NCBI RefSeq assembly: GCF_901000735.1 | Contig: NC_081542.1 | Coordinates: 28,225,093-28,289,092 of the forward strand | Direction: 5' to 3' | DNA: 64,000 nucleotides | From: Corylus avellana | Taxonomy: Eukaryota; Streptophyta; Magnoliopsida; Fagales; Betulaceae | Part shown: positions 1 to 10,549 of the stretch, one piece after another | Numbering within the stretch: position 1 is the first letter of the stretch | How the letters are laid out: each line of letters begins with the position of its first letter | Notes under the pieces: model-generated | Seen by the model: the letters and a program-made list of their open reading frames with translations, nothing else | Database searches by the model: none | What the model was told of the DNA's origin: nothing | Made by a program: the position numbers and the translations under genes

Positions 1-387
1 GAGTGCCTTCTTTGGCCGTTTTGGGTTATCATGGGTGATGCCTGGTCGGGTTTTCGAGTTGCTAGCCTGTTGGTGGTCTGCAGGAAGGGGGGGGAGTGCT
101 GCAGTCTGGAAGATGGTGCCTACTTGCTTTTTTTGGTGTCTATGGAGAGAGAGAAATAATAGGTGCTTCGAGGATGTGGAGAGGTCTTTCGAGGACTTTT
201 TATCCTATTGTTTCCATACTCTGTATCTTTGGACTGTAGCGTTTGTTTTCCCGGTTTCGATTAGTTATAATGATTTCCTTGTTCGCTTTTCCCTTTCTAG
301 TTAGGTGATCCTCCTTGTATACTTCCAGTGTACTTCGGGGCGCCTTACGCTTTTAATAAAGTCTATTACTTACTTATCAAAAAAAAA
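1..387 (+). mobile_element. LINE 3' end, copy A (ORF2 C-terminus, 3' UTR, A-tail)
   Basis: The reading frame from the left edge to the stop at 302-304 encodes the C-terminal part of a plant LINE ORF2, the zf-RVT tail after the reverse transcriptase. The W-K-M-[VI]-P-x-C-x-x-W-C-[LI]-W-x-E-R-N signature is visible and is shared with copies B and C. After the stop comes a short 3' UTR with the motif GCGCCTTACGC, then TTACTTATC and an A-run at 379-387. The element runs off the left edge, so its 5' truncation point is not seen. It lies antisense to DDB1, in what should be DDB1 intron 2. Confidence 0.8.
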
Positions 388-1365
388 TGGTGTGGGTCTA
401 TGGAAGCATGTTCGCAAAGGGTGGACTTTTATTGCCAAAGGTATTCGGTTTGAGGTGGGAGAGGGTTCGAAAGTTCGTTTCTGGCATGATATTTGGTGTG
501 GGGACAATTCTTTGAAGCAAGCCTTCCCGTCCTTATTCAGTATTGCCAGACACAAAGAAGCTTGGGTGAAGGATAATTTTACTAGGAGGAATGGGGTTGT
601 TGAGTGGAATGTCATTTTTGTACGGCTGGTCCAAGATTGGGAGATGGATTTGGCTTCTCCTTTTTTTGATCGATTGTACTCTTGCAAGGTTTCCTTAGGC
701 AATGTAGATCGTATTTGCTGGTCTTCGTCCAAGAAGGGCAAGTTTGAGGTTAAGTCGCTCTACAAGGCCTTGTCCAATTCTAATCAAGAGGAGTTTCCTT
801 GGAAGAGCATCTGGCGTACTAAGGCGCCTCAGCGAGTGGCATTTTTCAGGTGGACTGCGACCCTAGGCAAAATTTTGACTCATGATACTCTGCGTAAGAG
901 GAACATAGTGGTAGTGGAGTGGTGTTGTATGTGGAAGAAGACCGGGGAGTCAGTTGATCATCTTCTTCTCCACTGTGAGCTCACAAGTGCTCTTTGGCAC
1001 ACAATTTTTAAGCGGTTTGGGTTGCTTTGGGTCATGCCTTGCAGGGTGAGGGACTTGTTCGATAGCTGGTGGTCGGGACGACAATCTCGAAGCGTGGTTG
1101 TGTGGAAGATGATCCCTCTGTGTCTTATGTGGTGTATTTGGAATGAAAGAAATGCTAGATGTTTTGAAAATTCCACTAGGAATTGACTCACTTTTTCTTC
1201 TTTACTCTTACTCTTGGACGGCCGCTTGACTAGCTCCTTTAGTAATTAGTTTCTTTGATTTTTTTTTTCATTTCTCTCTCTCTTAGGCACTCTCTATTTA
1301 TACTTCCCGTGTATGTGGGTTGCGCCCCTTTGCGCTTTTTATATCATTATTACTTATCAAAAAAA
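388..1365 (+). mobile_element. LINE 3' end, copy B (5'-truncated)
   Basis: A second LINE fragment starts directly after the A-tail of copy A. It carries an open frame to the stop at 1184-1186. The frame starts in the region after the RT core (GLWKHVRKGW), passes through FWHDIWCGD, and ends in the zf-RVT region (APQRVAFFRWTATLGKILT, then C-x2-C-like residues and HLLLHC). The 3' UTR contains GCGCCCCTTTGCGC, which can fold as a short hairpin, followed by TTACTTATC and an A-run at 1359-1365. The upstream RT and endonuclease are absent, as expected for a 5'-truncated insertion. No intact target-site duplication was found. Confidence 0.85.
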
Positions 1366-2276
1366 TGTGTGTGGTGTGGAGATCAACCATTTAAGATATC
1401 TTATCCGGATTTGTTTAGTATTTCATATTGTAAGGACGAGCAGATGGTAGATCTCATGCTATACCAGGATGGAAGTATTCATAGGAATATAATTTTTACA
1501 AGACCTGTACAGGATTGGGAAGTGGAGTTGGTCTCCTCTTTCTTTGAAATGTTGTATTCTCTCAGAGTAAGGCAAGAAGATGTAGATAGAATATGTTGGA
1601 TCCCTTCCAAGAGATACAAGTTCGAAGTAAAGACGTTTTATCATGTGTTAACCATATCTATTGGTTCCTGTTTCCGTGGAAGAGTATTTGAAGATTTAAG
1701 ACTCATTCAAGAGTGACATTTTTTGTGTGGACAGTGACTTTATGGAAAATATTGAAGTTGGATAATCTAAGGAGGTGGAACATCATTGTGATGGATTGGT
1801 GTTGTATGTGCAAAAAGAGTGGGGGGTCTATTAATCTTCTTCTTTTTCATCGTGGAAGTAGCAAGAGATTTATGGAGTTCATTATGTAATTTGCTTGGTG
1901 TGGATTGGATTATCCCTAGAAGGGTGAGAGAGCTGTTGATGAGTCTGGGAGTTCAAGTGGGGTGTCGTGATATTTCGAAAGTTTGGATCTTGGCTCCTTT
2001 ATGTTTAATGTGGTGTATTTGAAGAGAGCAGAATGCACGGAGCTTTGAAGATGGAGAGACAGTGGAGACGGAGTTGAAAAAGATTATATTGCCCTTTACA
2101 CATGGATAGCAACTCCTAAAAGTTTTTTTTCTAGTTTTTCAAACTTTTTGAACCTTTGTTCTTCTTTTTCTTCTTATTAGGGAATTTTCTTGTATACTTC
2201 CTAGGAAATAGGATTCGCACCCTCTGCTCTTTTTCAATGAGATTATGTTACTTATAAAAAATTTTAAAAAAAAAAA
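1366..2276 (+). mobile_element. LINE 3' end, copy C (degenerate)
   Basis: A third fragment of the same family starts directly after the A-tail of copy B, further 3' in ORF2 (at the WCGDQPF region). Two frames (1351-1716 and 1819-2022) together cover the zf-RVT part, so at least one frameshift and several stops separate it from function. The tail is a variant of the same 3' end: TTACTTATAAAA followed by an A-rich run ending near 2276. It is more diverged than copy B. Confidence 0.75.
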
Positions 2277-2733
2277 GAACTATTTCCCACATGGCATTTT
2301 TACACTTCAAAAATAAAATGCTTTTGTTAAAAATGTTGTGTTCATATCCATACTTATTTTGTCTTAGTTGTGAGCCATCTCTTAAATACTTTCAAGAAAA
2401 ATAAATTTTGATGTATGCTTTCCCATGAAATGCCACTTTAAAAATATAATTGTATAATTGTTTTAATGATTCAGAGAGTAAGCAAAGACAACAGTCAACT
2501 AAACTTGTAGACAATGAACTAATATCCTAACAATCATGATGACAAAACCCCAGTTCAGGAAATAAAACAAGGTGACAACTAGTGCAGGTCCTTCCATCAA
2601 AAGTGAAGAAATAAAAGATATATGCAAAAAAAGAAAGTAGGGGATTGCAAGCTGATACAACCTCTAAACACTTAACAGAAGTGCCTAAACTGAAATGTAG
2701 ATTAGTAAGGCCAAAAAAATGGAATTTATATAC

Positions 2734-3466
2734 CTGAAGGCCCTGAGGAGTAAGCAAATGAATTTCGATTCGGGTGCATTTCCTGAAAATGTTTTCCAGA
2801 CTGTTAGTAGCCAATTTATTCAGAAATGCAACTTTTTATGCAAATTAAGACCAAAATGAGGAAGATGAACTCAACTCTCTAAAAGAGTTTACGAGAGAAA
2901 AATGAGTTGAAGCTCATAGCATGGTAAGATAATATACGTTACAATATTTTCCCCAAAAACATGTTGGAACTATCATCCGCCAAAACAATATCATTCATCA
3001 TCATACACACAATCCCCTAATAATTGAATAAAACTAGCAATATCTATTAAATCTCATCAAACAAAAATTTGCAATTTTCAATCTCATGGTTTACAAAGAG
3101 AGAAGTTCTATATACAAATAAACAAAACACAGCTACAAAAGCACATGATTTTCGCGGCAACACATTTAGCCAATAGCAAAGCATAATACAAACTTAAAGC
3201 ACTGGACGAACCTTGTCAAAAAATTCGATACATTCGAATCAAAGAAACGAATTAGTTAATGAAAATGAAAGCGAAACCCTAACCAGAAAGAGAAAATCCC
3301 AAAAACGAATCTGAGAAAAACGGCTGAATAGAAAGAAGATTGAGAGAAAGAGAGGGGCTTACGCTATAATGAGGTTGAGCTCCTGAGGGCCGGTGAAATT
3401 GCCGACGCACGAGTGGGTCACGTTGGTGGGCTTGTGAGCCGTAACGACGTAGTTCCAGATACTCAT
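2734..3466 (-). CDS. DDB1: DDB1 (UV-damaged DNA-binding protein 1), coding exons 1 and 2, partial gene
   Basis: Two spliced exons on the minus strand encode the extreme N-terminus of DDB1, the WD40 beta-propeller adaptor of CUL4 E3 ubiquitin ligases that acts in nucleotide-excision repair and photomorphogenesis. Exon 1 is 3466 down to 3363 (ATG at 3466-3464; reads [20 protein letters not shown] and on to ELNLII). Its donor GTAAG begins at 3362. Exon 2 is 2782 down to 2734 ([16 protein letters not shown]) and is flanked by AG at 2784-2783 and GT at 2733-2732. The split alanine codon (GC|G) keeps the frame. Plant DDB1 is about 1,088 aa, so only about 51 residues are here. The next exon (PMLDV...) is not found in 2276-2733, so it lies past the left edge and intron 2 exceeds 2.7 kb and contains the LINE cluster. 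Whether the gene is still intact cannot be told from this window. Exon identity is near certain from remembered family sequence. Confidence 0.9.
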
Positions 3467-3600
3467 CCTCTCGCTCTCTCTCTCTCTCTCTCTGAGCTCT
3501 GTGGAGCCCTAGCTCTCTAGCTCTCTCGCTCTCTCGGACTATTTGTCTTCGGCTAATTCTAACCAATTCTACTCTCCCAAACTCCTTCTAGAGTCCCTGC
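3467..3600 (-). promoter_or_regulatory. DDB1 5' leader with GA microsatellite
   Basis: Directly upstream of the DDB1 start codon (minus strand) is a (GA)n tract at 3474-3493 followed by a second GA/CT-rich stretch to about 3536. GA/CT tracts are frequent in plant 5' leaders and core promoters. The transcription start was not determined. Two TTCTAGA words at 3585-3630 resemble half of a heat-shock element, but this is weak. Confidence 0.45.
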
Positions 3601-4035
3601 AAGATATGCTCAAAACGCTTCTAGAAGGAACACACGTACCACGGTAAGTATTGCATATCAAACAAAGCAAAATTGGCGAATAGGGATTTCCGGCTGCTAA
3701 GCGTCAGATATCTGACCTTCTTTCTTTCCTCCTTTTTTTTTTTTTTTAAAAGATGAAAGAGATATTATAGGAGAATTTAAATTTGAGGTATTAGTACCAA
3801 ATTTATGATGATAAAACCTCTTTTAAGTGATATTATCCCTAAAGAGTTAATCTTCCACCCCCTAAGTTTTAGTTTTAAATCCAAAAATAAGTTTTGAGGC
3901 ATTAAAAATTAAATATTAACTCATAAAAATTTAACAAAAAGAAATTATTATTATTATTTTAATATTTGTCCTATGCTTTGGCAGCCCCCATAGCAGGACT
4001 CAAATTGGCAATAACTATTTCAAACTTTGGTGTTT
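3600..4035. other. Gene-free AT-rich DNA upstream of DDB1
   Basis: Holds a T-run near 3726-3748 and low-complexity AT-rich sequence. No coding potential or recognisable element was seen. Confidence 0.5.
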
Positions 4036-4225
4036 ATTTGAGATTGCATTTAAGACATATAGTTTGTAAGTCAAAAACAGCTTTTAGACAAAAGCTTCAC
4101 TTTTGAGTTTTTGCTAAAAGTGCATTTTGGCAATTTTTAAACTTTTTTAACCTTTAAAAGCGCTTTTAATTATTTTGTCAACAAATATTTTTTTCTTTAA
4201 ACAGACTTTTTGAGTGTTAAAATTA
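4036..4225. mobile_element. Harbinger-like MITE, truncated copy 1
   Basis: Shares with the two other copies an opening like TTTGAGATTGCATTT and a body with AAAAGTGCATTTTGGC and CTTTTTGAGTGTTAAA. Its right end is lost where copy 2 begins. It has no coding capacity. Confidence 0.5.
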
Positions 4226-4261
4226 AACGTCCTGAAGCTATTATTTCGAAGCAGGTATTTA

Positions 4262-4515
4262 GATTGGAGAGTGTGTATTAGGAATTTTGTTCAAGAAATA
4301 CAGTTTTAACTCAAAAAGCGGTTTTTTTTTTTTTTTTTTTGCAAAAATTTCATTTTTAAGCTTTTGCCAAAAGTGCATTTTGGCTATTTTTAAGTTTTTT
4401 AGACCCTTAAAAGTGCTTTCAATTTCTTTTACCAAACGAGTATTTTTTTCTTTAAACACACTTTTTGAGTGTTAAATCCGCTTTTAGACCACTCAAACGC
4501 ACACTCAAACATGCC
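4262..4515. mobile_element. Harbinger-like MITE, copy 2
   Basis: A 254-bp element flanked by TTA at 4259-4261 and 4516-4518, the target duplication typical of PIF/Harbinger and Tourist-like MITEs. The right terminus CACTCAAACATGCC is an inverted relative of the left end. The interior contains a T-run near 4322-4340 and the same AAAAGTGCATTTTGGC core as copy 1. Small overlapping ORFs on both strands here are by-products of the T-rich interior. Confidence 0.55.
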
Positions 4516-5064
4516 TTAAACAATTTTCAATTTCTCCCAATGTTAGCAAAAAAACACAAAAATAATCTTAGTTGTTTTTAATAAGCTATAAATTTAAACT
4601 AACAAAAAACGAAAAAGTAAAAAAAAAAAAAAAAAAACTCCAATGTTAGCAATGGGTTTTTTCCTTTTTCAAAGAAAAAAACTTTTTTTTCTTTTTTTAC
4701 TAAGAATATTATTGTCAGTGAAGGAATATTATCAATTTTTTGTACTTTAGGAGACATTTTTACAATTTAAAGTTTAGAGAGACGTTATTAATTAGGTTAT
4801 AGTATGCGAATACTAAATAGACTTTATCAAAAAAAAAAAAAAAAAACTATTCAAAATCCCTTATGCCAAAGGCAACGTTTGCGTTTGACAACCCAATTTT
4901 CAATCTGGTCAATTTTTTTTTTTTTTTCTAATTAATACCTCAATTTTTATATTTTGTCATGATTATTATGCACCTTACTGAAAAAAATGGTATATAATAA
5001 TAATAATGAGTTATGGTAGATTAATCATGTACCATAACTCAATATGATGAAAAAAATTGAAATG

Positions 5065-5320
5065 GTTGGAATGTTAACTTACCACTTATTCTAAAAGTTT
5101 AAGTTGATCGGAAGTAATGAATTTAATCATTTAATCGATATTTTAACACTCTTCCTCTCATGTAGGTTTGAACTTTATTTTTTTAATAGGTGAGACCCAA
5201 CAAATAAAATATTTAATTAAAATAGAATAAATTGTAGAGTCAGAGTTCGAACTCATGACCTCTGACTCTTATTCTATAGTGATAATGCTCAAAGCAAAAA
5301 GTTGTGTTTGATTTGATTTC
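5065..5320 (-). repeat. SINE-like repeat with tRNA B-box-like word
   Basis: Reading the minus strand, the segment contains GAGTTCGAACTC, which resembles a pol III B box. It is enclosed by the perfect 10-bp inverted pair AGAGTCAGAG / CTCTGACTCT (5237-5270). Further on it has GTTGGGTCTCACC and a terminus near AGTGGTAAGTTAAC. I recognise this arrangement as a dispersed repeat in many dicots. A clear A box and TSD were not found, so the SINE label is tentative. Confidence 0.4.
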
Positions 5321-5915
5321 TATCAACATGGACCTTTGTTGTCGTTGGGGGAGTGTCTGAGAAGGTGCTCAATAGATAAGTCGGGTTGGTGTTGGTTTTT
5401 GAGATTCTTTGTTGGTATATAGATTTGAGGGTTTTTGAGTTGGGCTTATCATTGTATTGGTTTTAGGTGAAATGCAAGTATAGTAGGAAGTTTGTTTTTT
5501 TTTTTTTTTTTGCAAATTGTTACAGCCATAATATAGCCTGCAGTATGGTGGTGACCATGTACTCTTGAAGTTGAACCAGGCATTGTGTTTGCATAAAAGA
5601 AACGTTGTAGACAACGTGTCATTTTTTTGGTTTTTAATTCCATTTATCCTTACTGTTTAACATAGTTTCTTTGCTATTGTTACCATTTTTGTCATTGAAA
5701 TTACAGTCTTCTGTATGATGATATTTTGTGCATGAAATATACTTCAAATTGGTATTAACAATAAACATGTTAGGATCATTTGAACAATTACTAAAATAAA
5801 AAATAAAAAAATAAAAAAAATTTAAAAGTAATGTTGTTAGCAATATTTTCCGCTTTGATGTCTACAAAGACCAAAAGATTTGGTTGTAAGTTGGCAGCAA
5901 AGAAAATGAGACTTA

Positions 5916-6149
5916 GGGCCGGTTTGAGATTGTATTTGAGGGGTCTAAAAGTATTTTTAATACTCAAAAAGTTCGTTTGAAGAAAAAAGTACTCGTTTGA
6001 TAAAAAAAAATAAAAGCGTTTTTAAATGTCCAAAAAACCTAAAAATGGCCAGAAGGCACTTTTGACAAAAACTTAAAAATGAAACTTTTGCTCAAAAGCT
6101 CTTTTTAACTTAAAAACTCTATTTTTCAAATGCAATTCCAAACATGCTC
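5916..6149. mobile_element. Harbinger-like MITE, copy 3 (complete)
   Basis: A 234-bp element with 3-bp TSD TTA at 5913-5915 and 6150-6152. Terminal inverted repeats are GGGCCGGTTTGAGATTG on the left and, reading inward from the right, GAGCATGTTTGGAATTG. The body is an inverted relative of copies 1 and 2. TTA duplication plus GGGCC/GAGCA-type ends with TTTG match Tourist/PIF-Harbinger MITEs. Transposase would be supplied in trans. Confidence 0.7.
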
Positions 6150-6679
6150 TTAATCTGTTGTGCATGAGGGGAGTAAGGTGTTTTAGCAATTACAAGTGTA
6201 AGGATTATGAATTAGAAATGAAAATATATATTTTTGGACAGTAAGACGAATATCAATGTCTTTTAGACAAATATTGCATCCTACTTATACAATAAGTTTT
6301 GCAATAAGGAATACAAAAATATATTACAAATTCTGAACTTTAGTCTTAACACAAGAGATTGTCTAACAAAAAAGAAGAGGAGAAGAAAGCTGTATTTCGG
6401 ATGTAGTGCAAGCGGCTAACCAAAAACATAAATTTTTTTGGCAAAGAATTCACGCATTCTTCCATGCACATAAGGAGTTCCTTACTGAAGGAGCTTATAC
6501 TTTCTTATTGAATCGGTGGTTAGTCATACAACAATCAGTTAATAAGTTTATGTAATTTGACTTGATGTAATTTGACCAGTAATATTAGGGCCTCAATTAT
6601 TTATTTATTTATATGCTTGTTTTATTTTATAAAAAATAGGCCAAAATGATTAAATTCCAAATTGTCAGTTTTAAGGATA
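6150..6679. other. Gene-free DNA
   Basis: No coding or structural signal was recognised here. The sequence is moderately AT-rich. Confidence 0.4.
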
Positions 6680-7303
6680 TGTTTGGGCTTAAGGAATTTA
6701 ATTCATAACACAAATAAGGAAAGAAGCATTAGGCTAAGAGGAAGTACAGTAGGGTTTCCTAGACAGACACATGGGGAGAATAATTCTCCCCATGGCCATG
6801 TGGTACAAGGGGATTAATTCTCCTTGTGGCTGAATCCTAGTAGTAATAGGATTTTGTTTTCCTACTCATATTTTCCTTGGCCTATAAATAAAGGTCCTTA
6901 GTGAGAGCTTAAACAACACAACACAATTACAGAGTTGAGAATAGACAGACGAAAGTCTATCATTCTTAATTCTCAGAGAACAATTTTTTTCTTAGAGTTT
7001 AAGCTTTTGATTTCTTAAGAAATTGAGAAACAGTTTGAGAGCCCGCTCTCTTAGTCATCTTCAATCATCAAGAAGAAGGCTTGAAAGATTGTTTTCCTGT
7101 TGTTAGTGTTTTTTGTCAGCATGCAAGGAGAAGAAAATTCAATTTCCCCAATAAGCTAAGGAGTTGCCGAAAATCCATGTAGGTAGGTGCACTCTTCTTG
7201 TGTTTTAATTTCATTTATGCATGTTCTAGCTTAGTTCTCTTGAAGTATAAGATCATGGGATTATTTTTCGTTGTGCAATAATTTTATGCACATGATCCCA
7301 ACA
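6680..7303 (+). mobile_element. Solo LTR, probably Ty1/copia type
   Basis: About 624 bp beginning TGTTTGGGC and ending CCCAACA, so the ends are inverted relatives. A TATAAATA box lies near 6884 and is followed by a leader-like stretch rich in AACACAACACAA and later by ATCATGGGAT. No primer-binding site or polypurine tract follows on either side, so this looks like a solo LTR. The 5-bp flanks do not match, so either boundary could be off or the TSD has decayed. Confidence 0.5.
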
Positions 7304-7479
7304 TAAATTACCATTCTTATATTTGGCCTGAACTACCTCTTACATATCTTTCTATTAGGATTTGGTGGCTATGAACATTTAAGACAGTTATGGCTAGCAA
7401 ACCCAAAGCTACAAAATTTTAGATTGTACCCTTTCTCACTGACTTTGTAAGTGTCAACACGCTATGTTAGTTATTTTTA

Positions 7480-8560
7480 TTGGGGAATTCAGTGCTCAAA
7501 CTTTGTTAGTTTTTCTTTATTTGGAGCTTCAATGTGCAAGAGCTTTTGGTGAAGTTCATACGGCATGCCTCTACATGTTTTTCCAGAAGGCCTCGTTCGT
7601 TGGCATCTGAACGAATGATTATTGAAGAGAAGGCAGAATGCTTTGTTTGTTGGGCGTTCGAAAGACTGTCCGAACAGATGCATTCCATAGTAAAACCCGA
7701 GAGCTTCATTCGCTAAGCATTTACAGTGTTGTTCGAATGGGAGTTGCACTTAGTGGATCCAGAGAGCTTCGTTCACAAGGCTATTTGCTGTGGGTTTGGA
7801 CGAGAGATGTCAAAGAAGAAGTTTAAACTAGCCAGGTCTGAATGAAAGTTGTCAGTTGCCGTTTTAGGGTTTTTCATCTTCAGCTTGGATTTCTATATAA
7901 CCCTAGATGCGTTCGAACGGGATCTGCAGACGTCCGAACACCACCTCGATTTTTTCATATTAGGGTTCTCCTTTCCAGCAAGGAAACCTAATTCTTAGTT
8001 GCCTATATATATATATGGCTCTTCAGAGCATGATTTTTTTTCAAGCAACTAAGGGGGCAAATTCTAAATTGTGCTAAGAGAAAATATTTTTCTTAAGAGT
8101 GTTGCTAATATTTAAGAAGTTGTTATTCAACGACAATCAAGAAGTCTGTCAGAGGTTTTGACATGAGAAATCAATAGAAGAAGTTTTTAGAGGTTTTGGA
8201 GAACTACTGCGGTAGAAGGCAAGAATGGTCAATTGTCTAGACAAGTTTGTATCAACTACAAAAGTTTTGTAAGTGTGAATAACTTGTAATTTGTCCTTCT
8301 ATAATGCATAATTTCTTAGGTTTGGCTGCCCCGTAGTAGTTTTTCTTTTTAAAGAGTTCTTTAAAGATTTCCACTTTGTCATCAAAATATATGTGTTCAT
8401 CTCATTTATTGCTTTGCATATTTTGGTGATTGTTTGTTGCATACTTCTAGATTTTAATTTTGCATGATTTTTAATAAACACCTATTCACCCCACTAGGTG
8501 TATTTTAGAGTTTGTTTTATATTTTCAATCCACATACCTTCGCCTTTCCTTTTTAGGCCT
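7480..8560 (+). mobile_element. Degraded LTR with TTCGAAC word cluster
   Basis: The stretch is LTR-like. It has a TATATAA word near 7893 and a (TA)n stretch at 8004-8018. A leader follows, and near 8480 the sequence CACCTATTCACCCCACTAG, which I associate with the ends of copia-type plant elements. The upstream part (7560-7950) is dotted with TTCGAACG, GTCCGAAC and similar self-complementary words. The small ORFs on both strands here do not resemble proteins. Boundaries were not determined. Confidence 0.4.
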
Positions 8561-8817
8561 CCCAAGTTCCTCCGAACTGTGGAAACACTTTAAGACTATC
8601 CTTGCAATCCAACCACTCATCAAGATCAAGCATAGTTGCATAGGGTTTATGTTTGGGCATAACACTCGATATATATTTTCCCCCATGTGGTATAGTTAAA
8701 TTATTATGCGATATTATTTCACATTATATATCAATCTTGGGAAAGTGTTAAATGCGTGTTGAGACCATTGCTTCGGGTTTACCTTACACGAGTAAACATA
8801 TGAATCCTCTAAAATAT

Positions 8818-10363
8818 TGTAATACCCCGACCAAAAATAATAAAAATTATAAAATAAAAAATTATATAGTAAAAATATTAAAGAATAACAAAGTGATATG
8901 TGCCCACACGTGTTTAGGGAACCTGAATTTTTCAAGGAAAGAGAAAAAATAGACAAGTTATAATTAAAATTTTCAATAGGGTAAAAATGAGTTTGAAATG
9001 TGTTAATTGAATTCATTGAGTATAGAAATAAATTATAGACCCGGTATTAGGCTTTAAGCTTAGAGCCTAATGGCTTAAGCCATAAGTACGAAGAAAAATT
9101 ATTTAAGGTGCATAATAATGAATTTGGGCCCAACAATGAGAACTTTTGAATTCTGGAAAGAAAAAACATGAAGGATTTTGAAAACAAGCCCAAATTGTAT
9201 TTGAATTGTTTTTTTTTTTAAAAAAAATATATTGGCCATAAAGGTATTTTAAAGGTGGAGGCCGGAATGTTTAATTTATGAGATTAAAAAAAAAAAACAA
9301 AAGAAAAGAAATTCAGCCAAAACAAAAAGGAAAAAGAAAGAAAGAACGAAATAACATTTTTATAAAATATTTATTCTCTTTGGGGTTGCTAGGTCCTCTT
9401 TTCTCTGTTCGTGATTATCTTCAAATTGCTATTTCCTATAGCTTTTATTTTATTTTATTTTATTTTTTTCAAAGCGGAATCTTTTAGAAGTTATTGATAA
9501 AAAATTAAGAGCATGAAAGCTCTTGTATCAGCTATAAAATTAAAAAGTCATAGATACAATAAAAAAATTCTTACAATCAAATCCTATCTATGACATCAGC
9601 TTCTGCTAACCAATGTACAACTTCAGTTATGAAATAGATCTGCTTCAGATAGACTAGATCTAAGACATGGGTAGCCTGAATTCCCAAAACTTATTTTTCG
9701 GCTGTGATAAATAATCCCACACACCGATCTAATTCTCCTCGACCCAAAGGTCATGAGTCAACTCACGTCATCAATCCAAAAGTCAGGACAAAAAGACAAA
9801 CAAATAAATAAAAGCAAAAAACTAAAAACAACAAAACACCATTAGAAGCAGCAGCAAAGGAGCACAACATTGTAGACATCCCCGGGAAGACACGACTTGG
9901 CGCGTGAGATCCATGCGTCAGCGCACGAGACTTCGTTGGTTGATCAACAGAAAAGCAATGGAAAGCAGAAAAGCCGGCCGGGACAAGTAGATTTGATCAT
10001 GAAGAACTAGATCTAGATCTAAAAACTAGTTCTAAAACAAAACCATCAAAATGGAGACCGGAAGAGACTACGGACAATACACCAAACACTACTACCAAGG
10101 GAGGAAGAGGGACATAGACAGAGAAGGGGGAGGAGGGAAAAACAGAGAAGTCATTCTTCCCTCCTTTGTGTTTTTTCTCCTGGCGGCTCAAGCCCTACTT
10201 TTTAGTAAGAGTCAGCTTTTATTTTTCTTGAGTATTACAATAATCAATTGAATCCTCTTAAGTATTATTTCTGTGCACTTACTAACCCAATTTCTTTTCA
10301 TATTTATTATTACATTTTTCTTTTAAAGTTGGGATTACTTATTTATTTAGGTAGAGTATTACA
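8818..10363 (+). mobile_element. Probable solo LTR with TGTAATAC / GTATTACA ends
   Basis: Starts TGTAATACCCCGACC and ends GAGTATTACA (10354-10363), inverted ends of the kind seen in Del/Tekay-type gypsy LTRs. A second GAGTATTACA ends at 10239, so the right boundary is uncertain. An 18-bp imperfect direct repeat (TGAATCCTCT...) at 8801-8818 and 10249-10266 also brackets most of it. The interior is interrupted by a retroposon at 9452-10213. Confidence 0.4.
9452..10213 (-). mobile_element. Non-autonomous LINE-like retroposon with 12-bp TSD
   Basis: The 12-bp word AGCTTTTATTTT occurs at 9440-9451 and again at 10214-10225, bracketing about 760 bp. On the minus strand the segment begins with pyrimidine-rich leader-like DNA (reads GGGAAGAATGAC, CCTCCTCCCCCTTCTC). 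It ends in an A-rich tail made of AAAAT units (rc of about 9446-9471). TSD plus A-rich tail is the signature of target-primed reverse transcription. No RT or endonuclease is encoded, so mobility would depend on a LINE. It is nested in the LTR at 8818-10363. Confidence 0.6.
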
Positions 10364-10549
10364 ATTGATTTGGTCATAACAAGTTATTGAAAACTGATTG
10401 ACAGATAGATGTAGCAGATATTTAAAAAGGATAGTTGTCATTAACTAATAAGTTTTCTCTCTAGCAAAACCCTAGAGGAGAAGGTGCCACTTTTCATGAT
10501 TATTTAAGATCGTGGAAGTAGACTGAGATTGTCTTGAATGTTAGTAACC

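Noticed and set aside
4259..4475. Mirror-image ORFs on both strands
   Set aside because: They are caused by the T-run and A-run of a MITE; no coding signature.
5237..5270. tRNA gene from the GTTCGAACTC word
   Set aside because: There is no cloverleaf, anticodon arm or acceptor stem; the word is a B-box-like remnant in a repeat.
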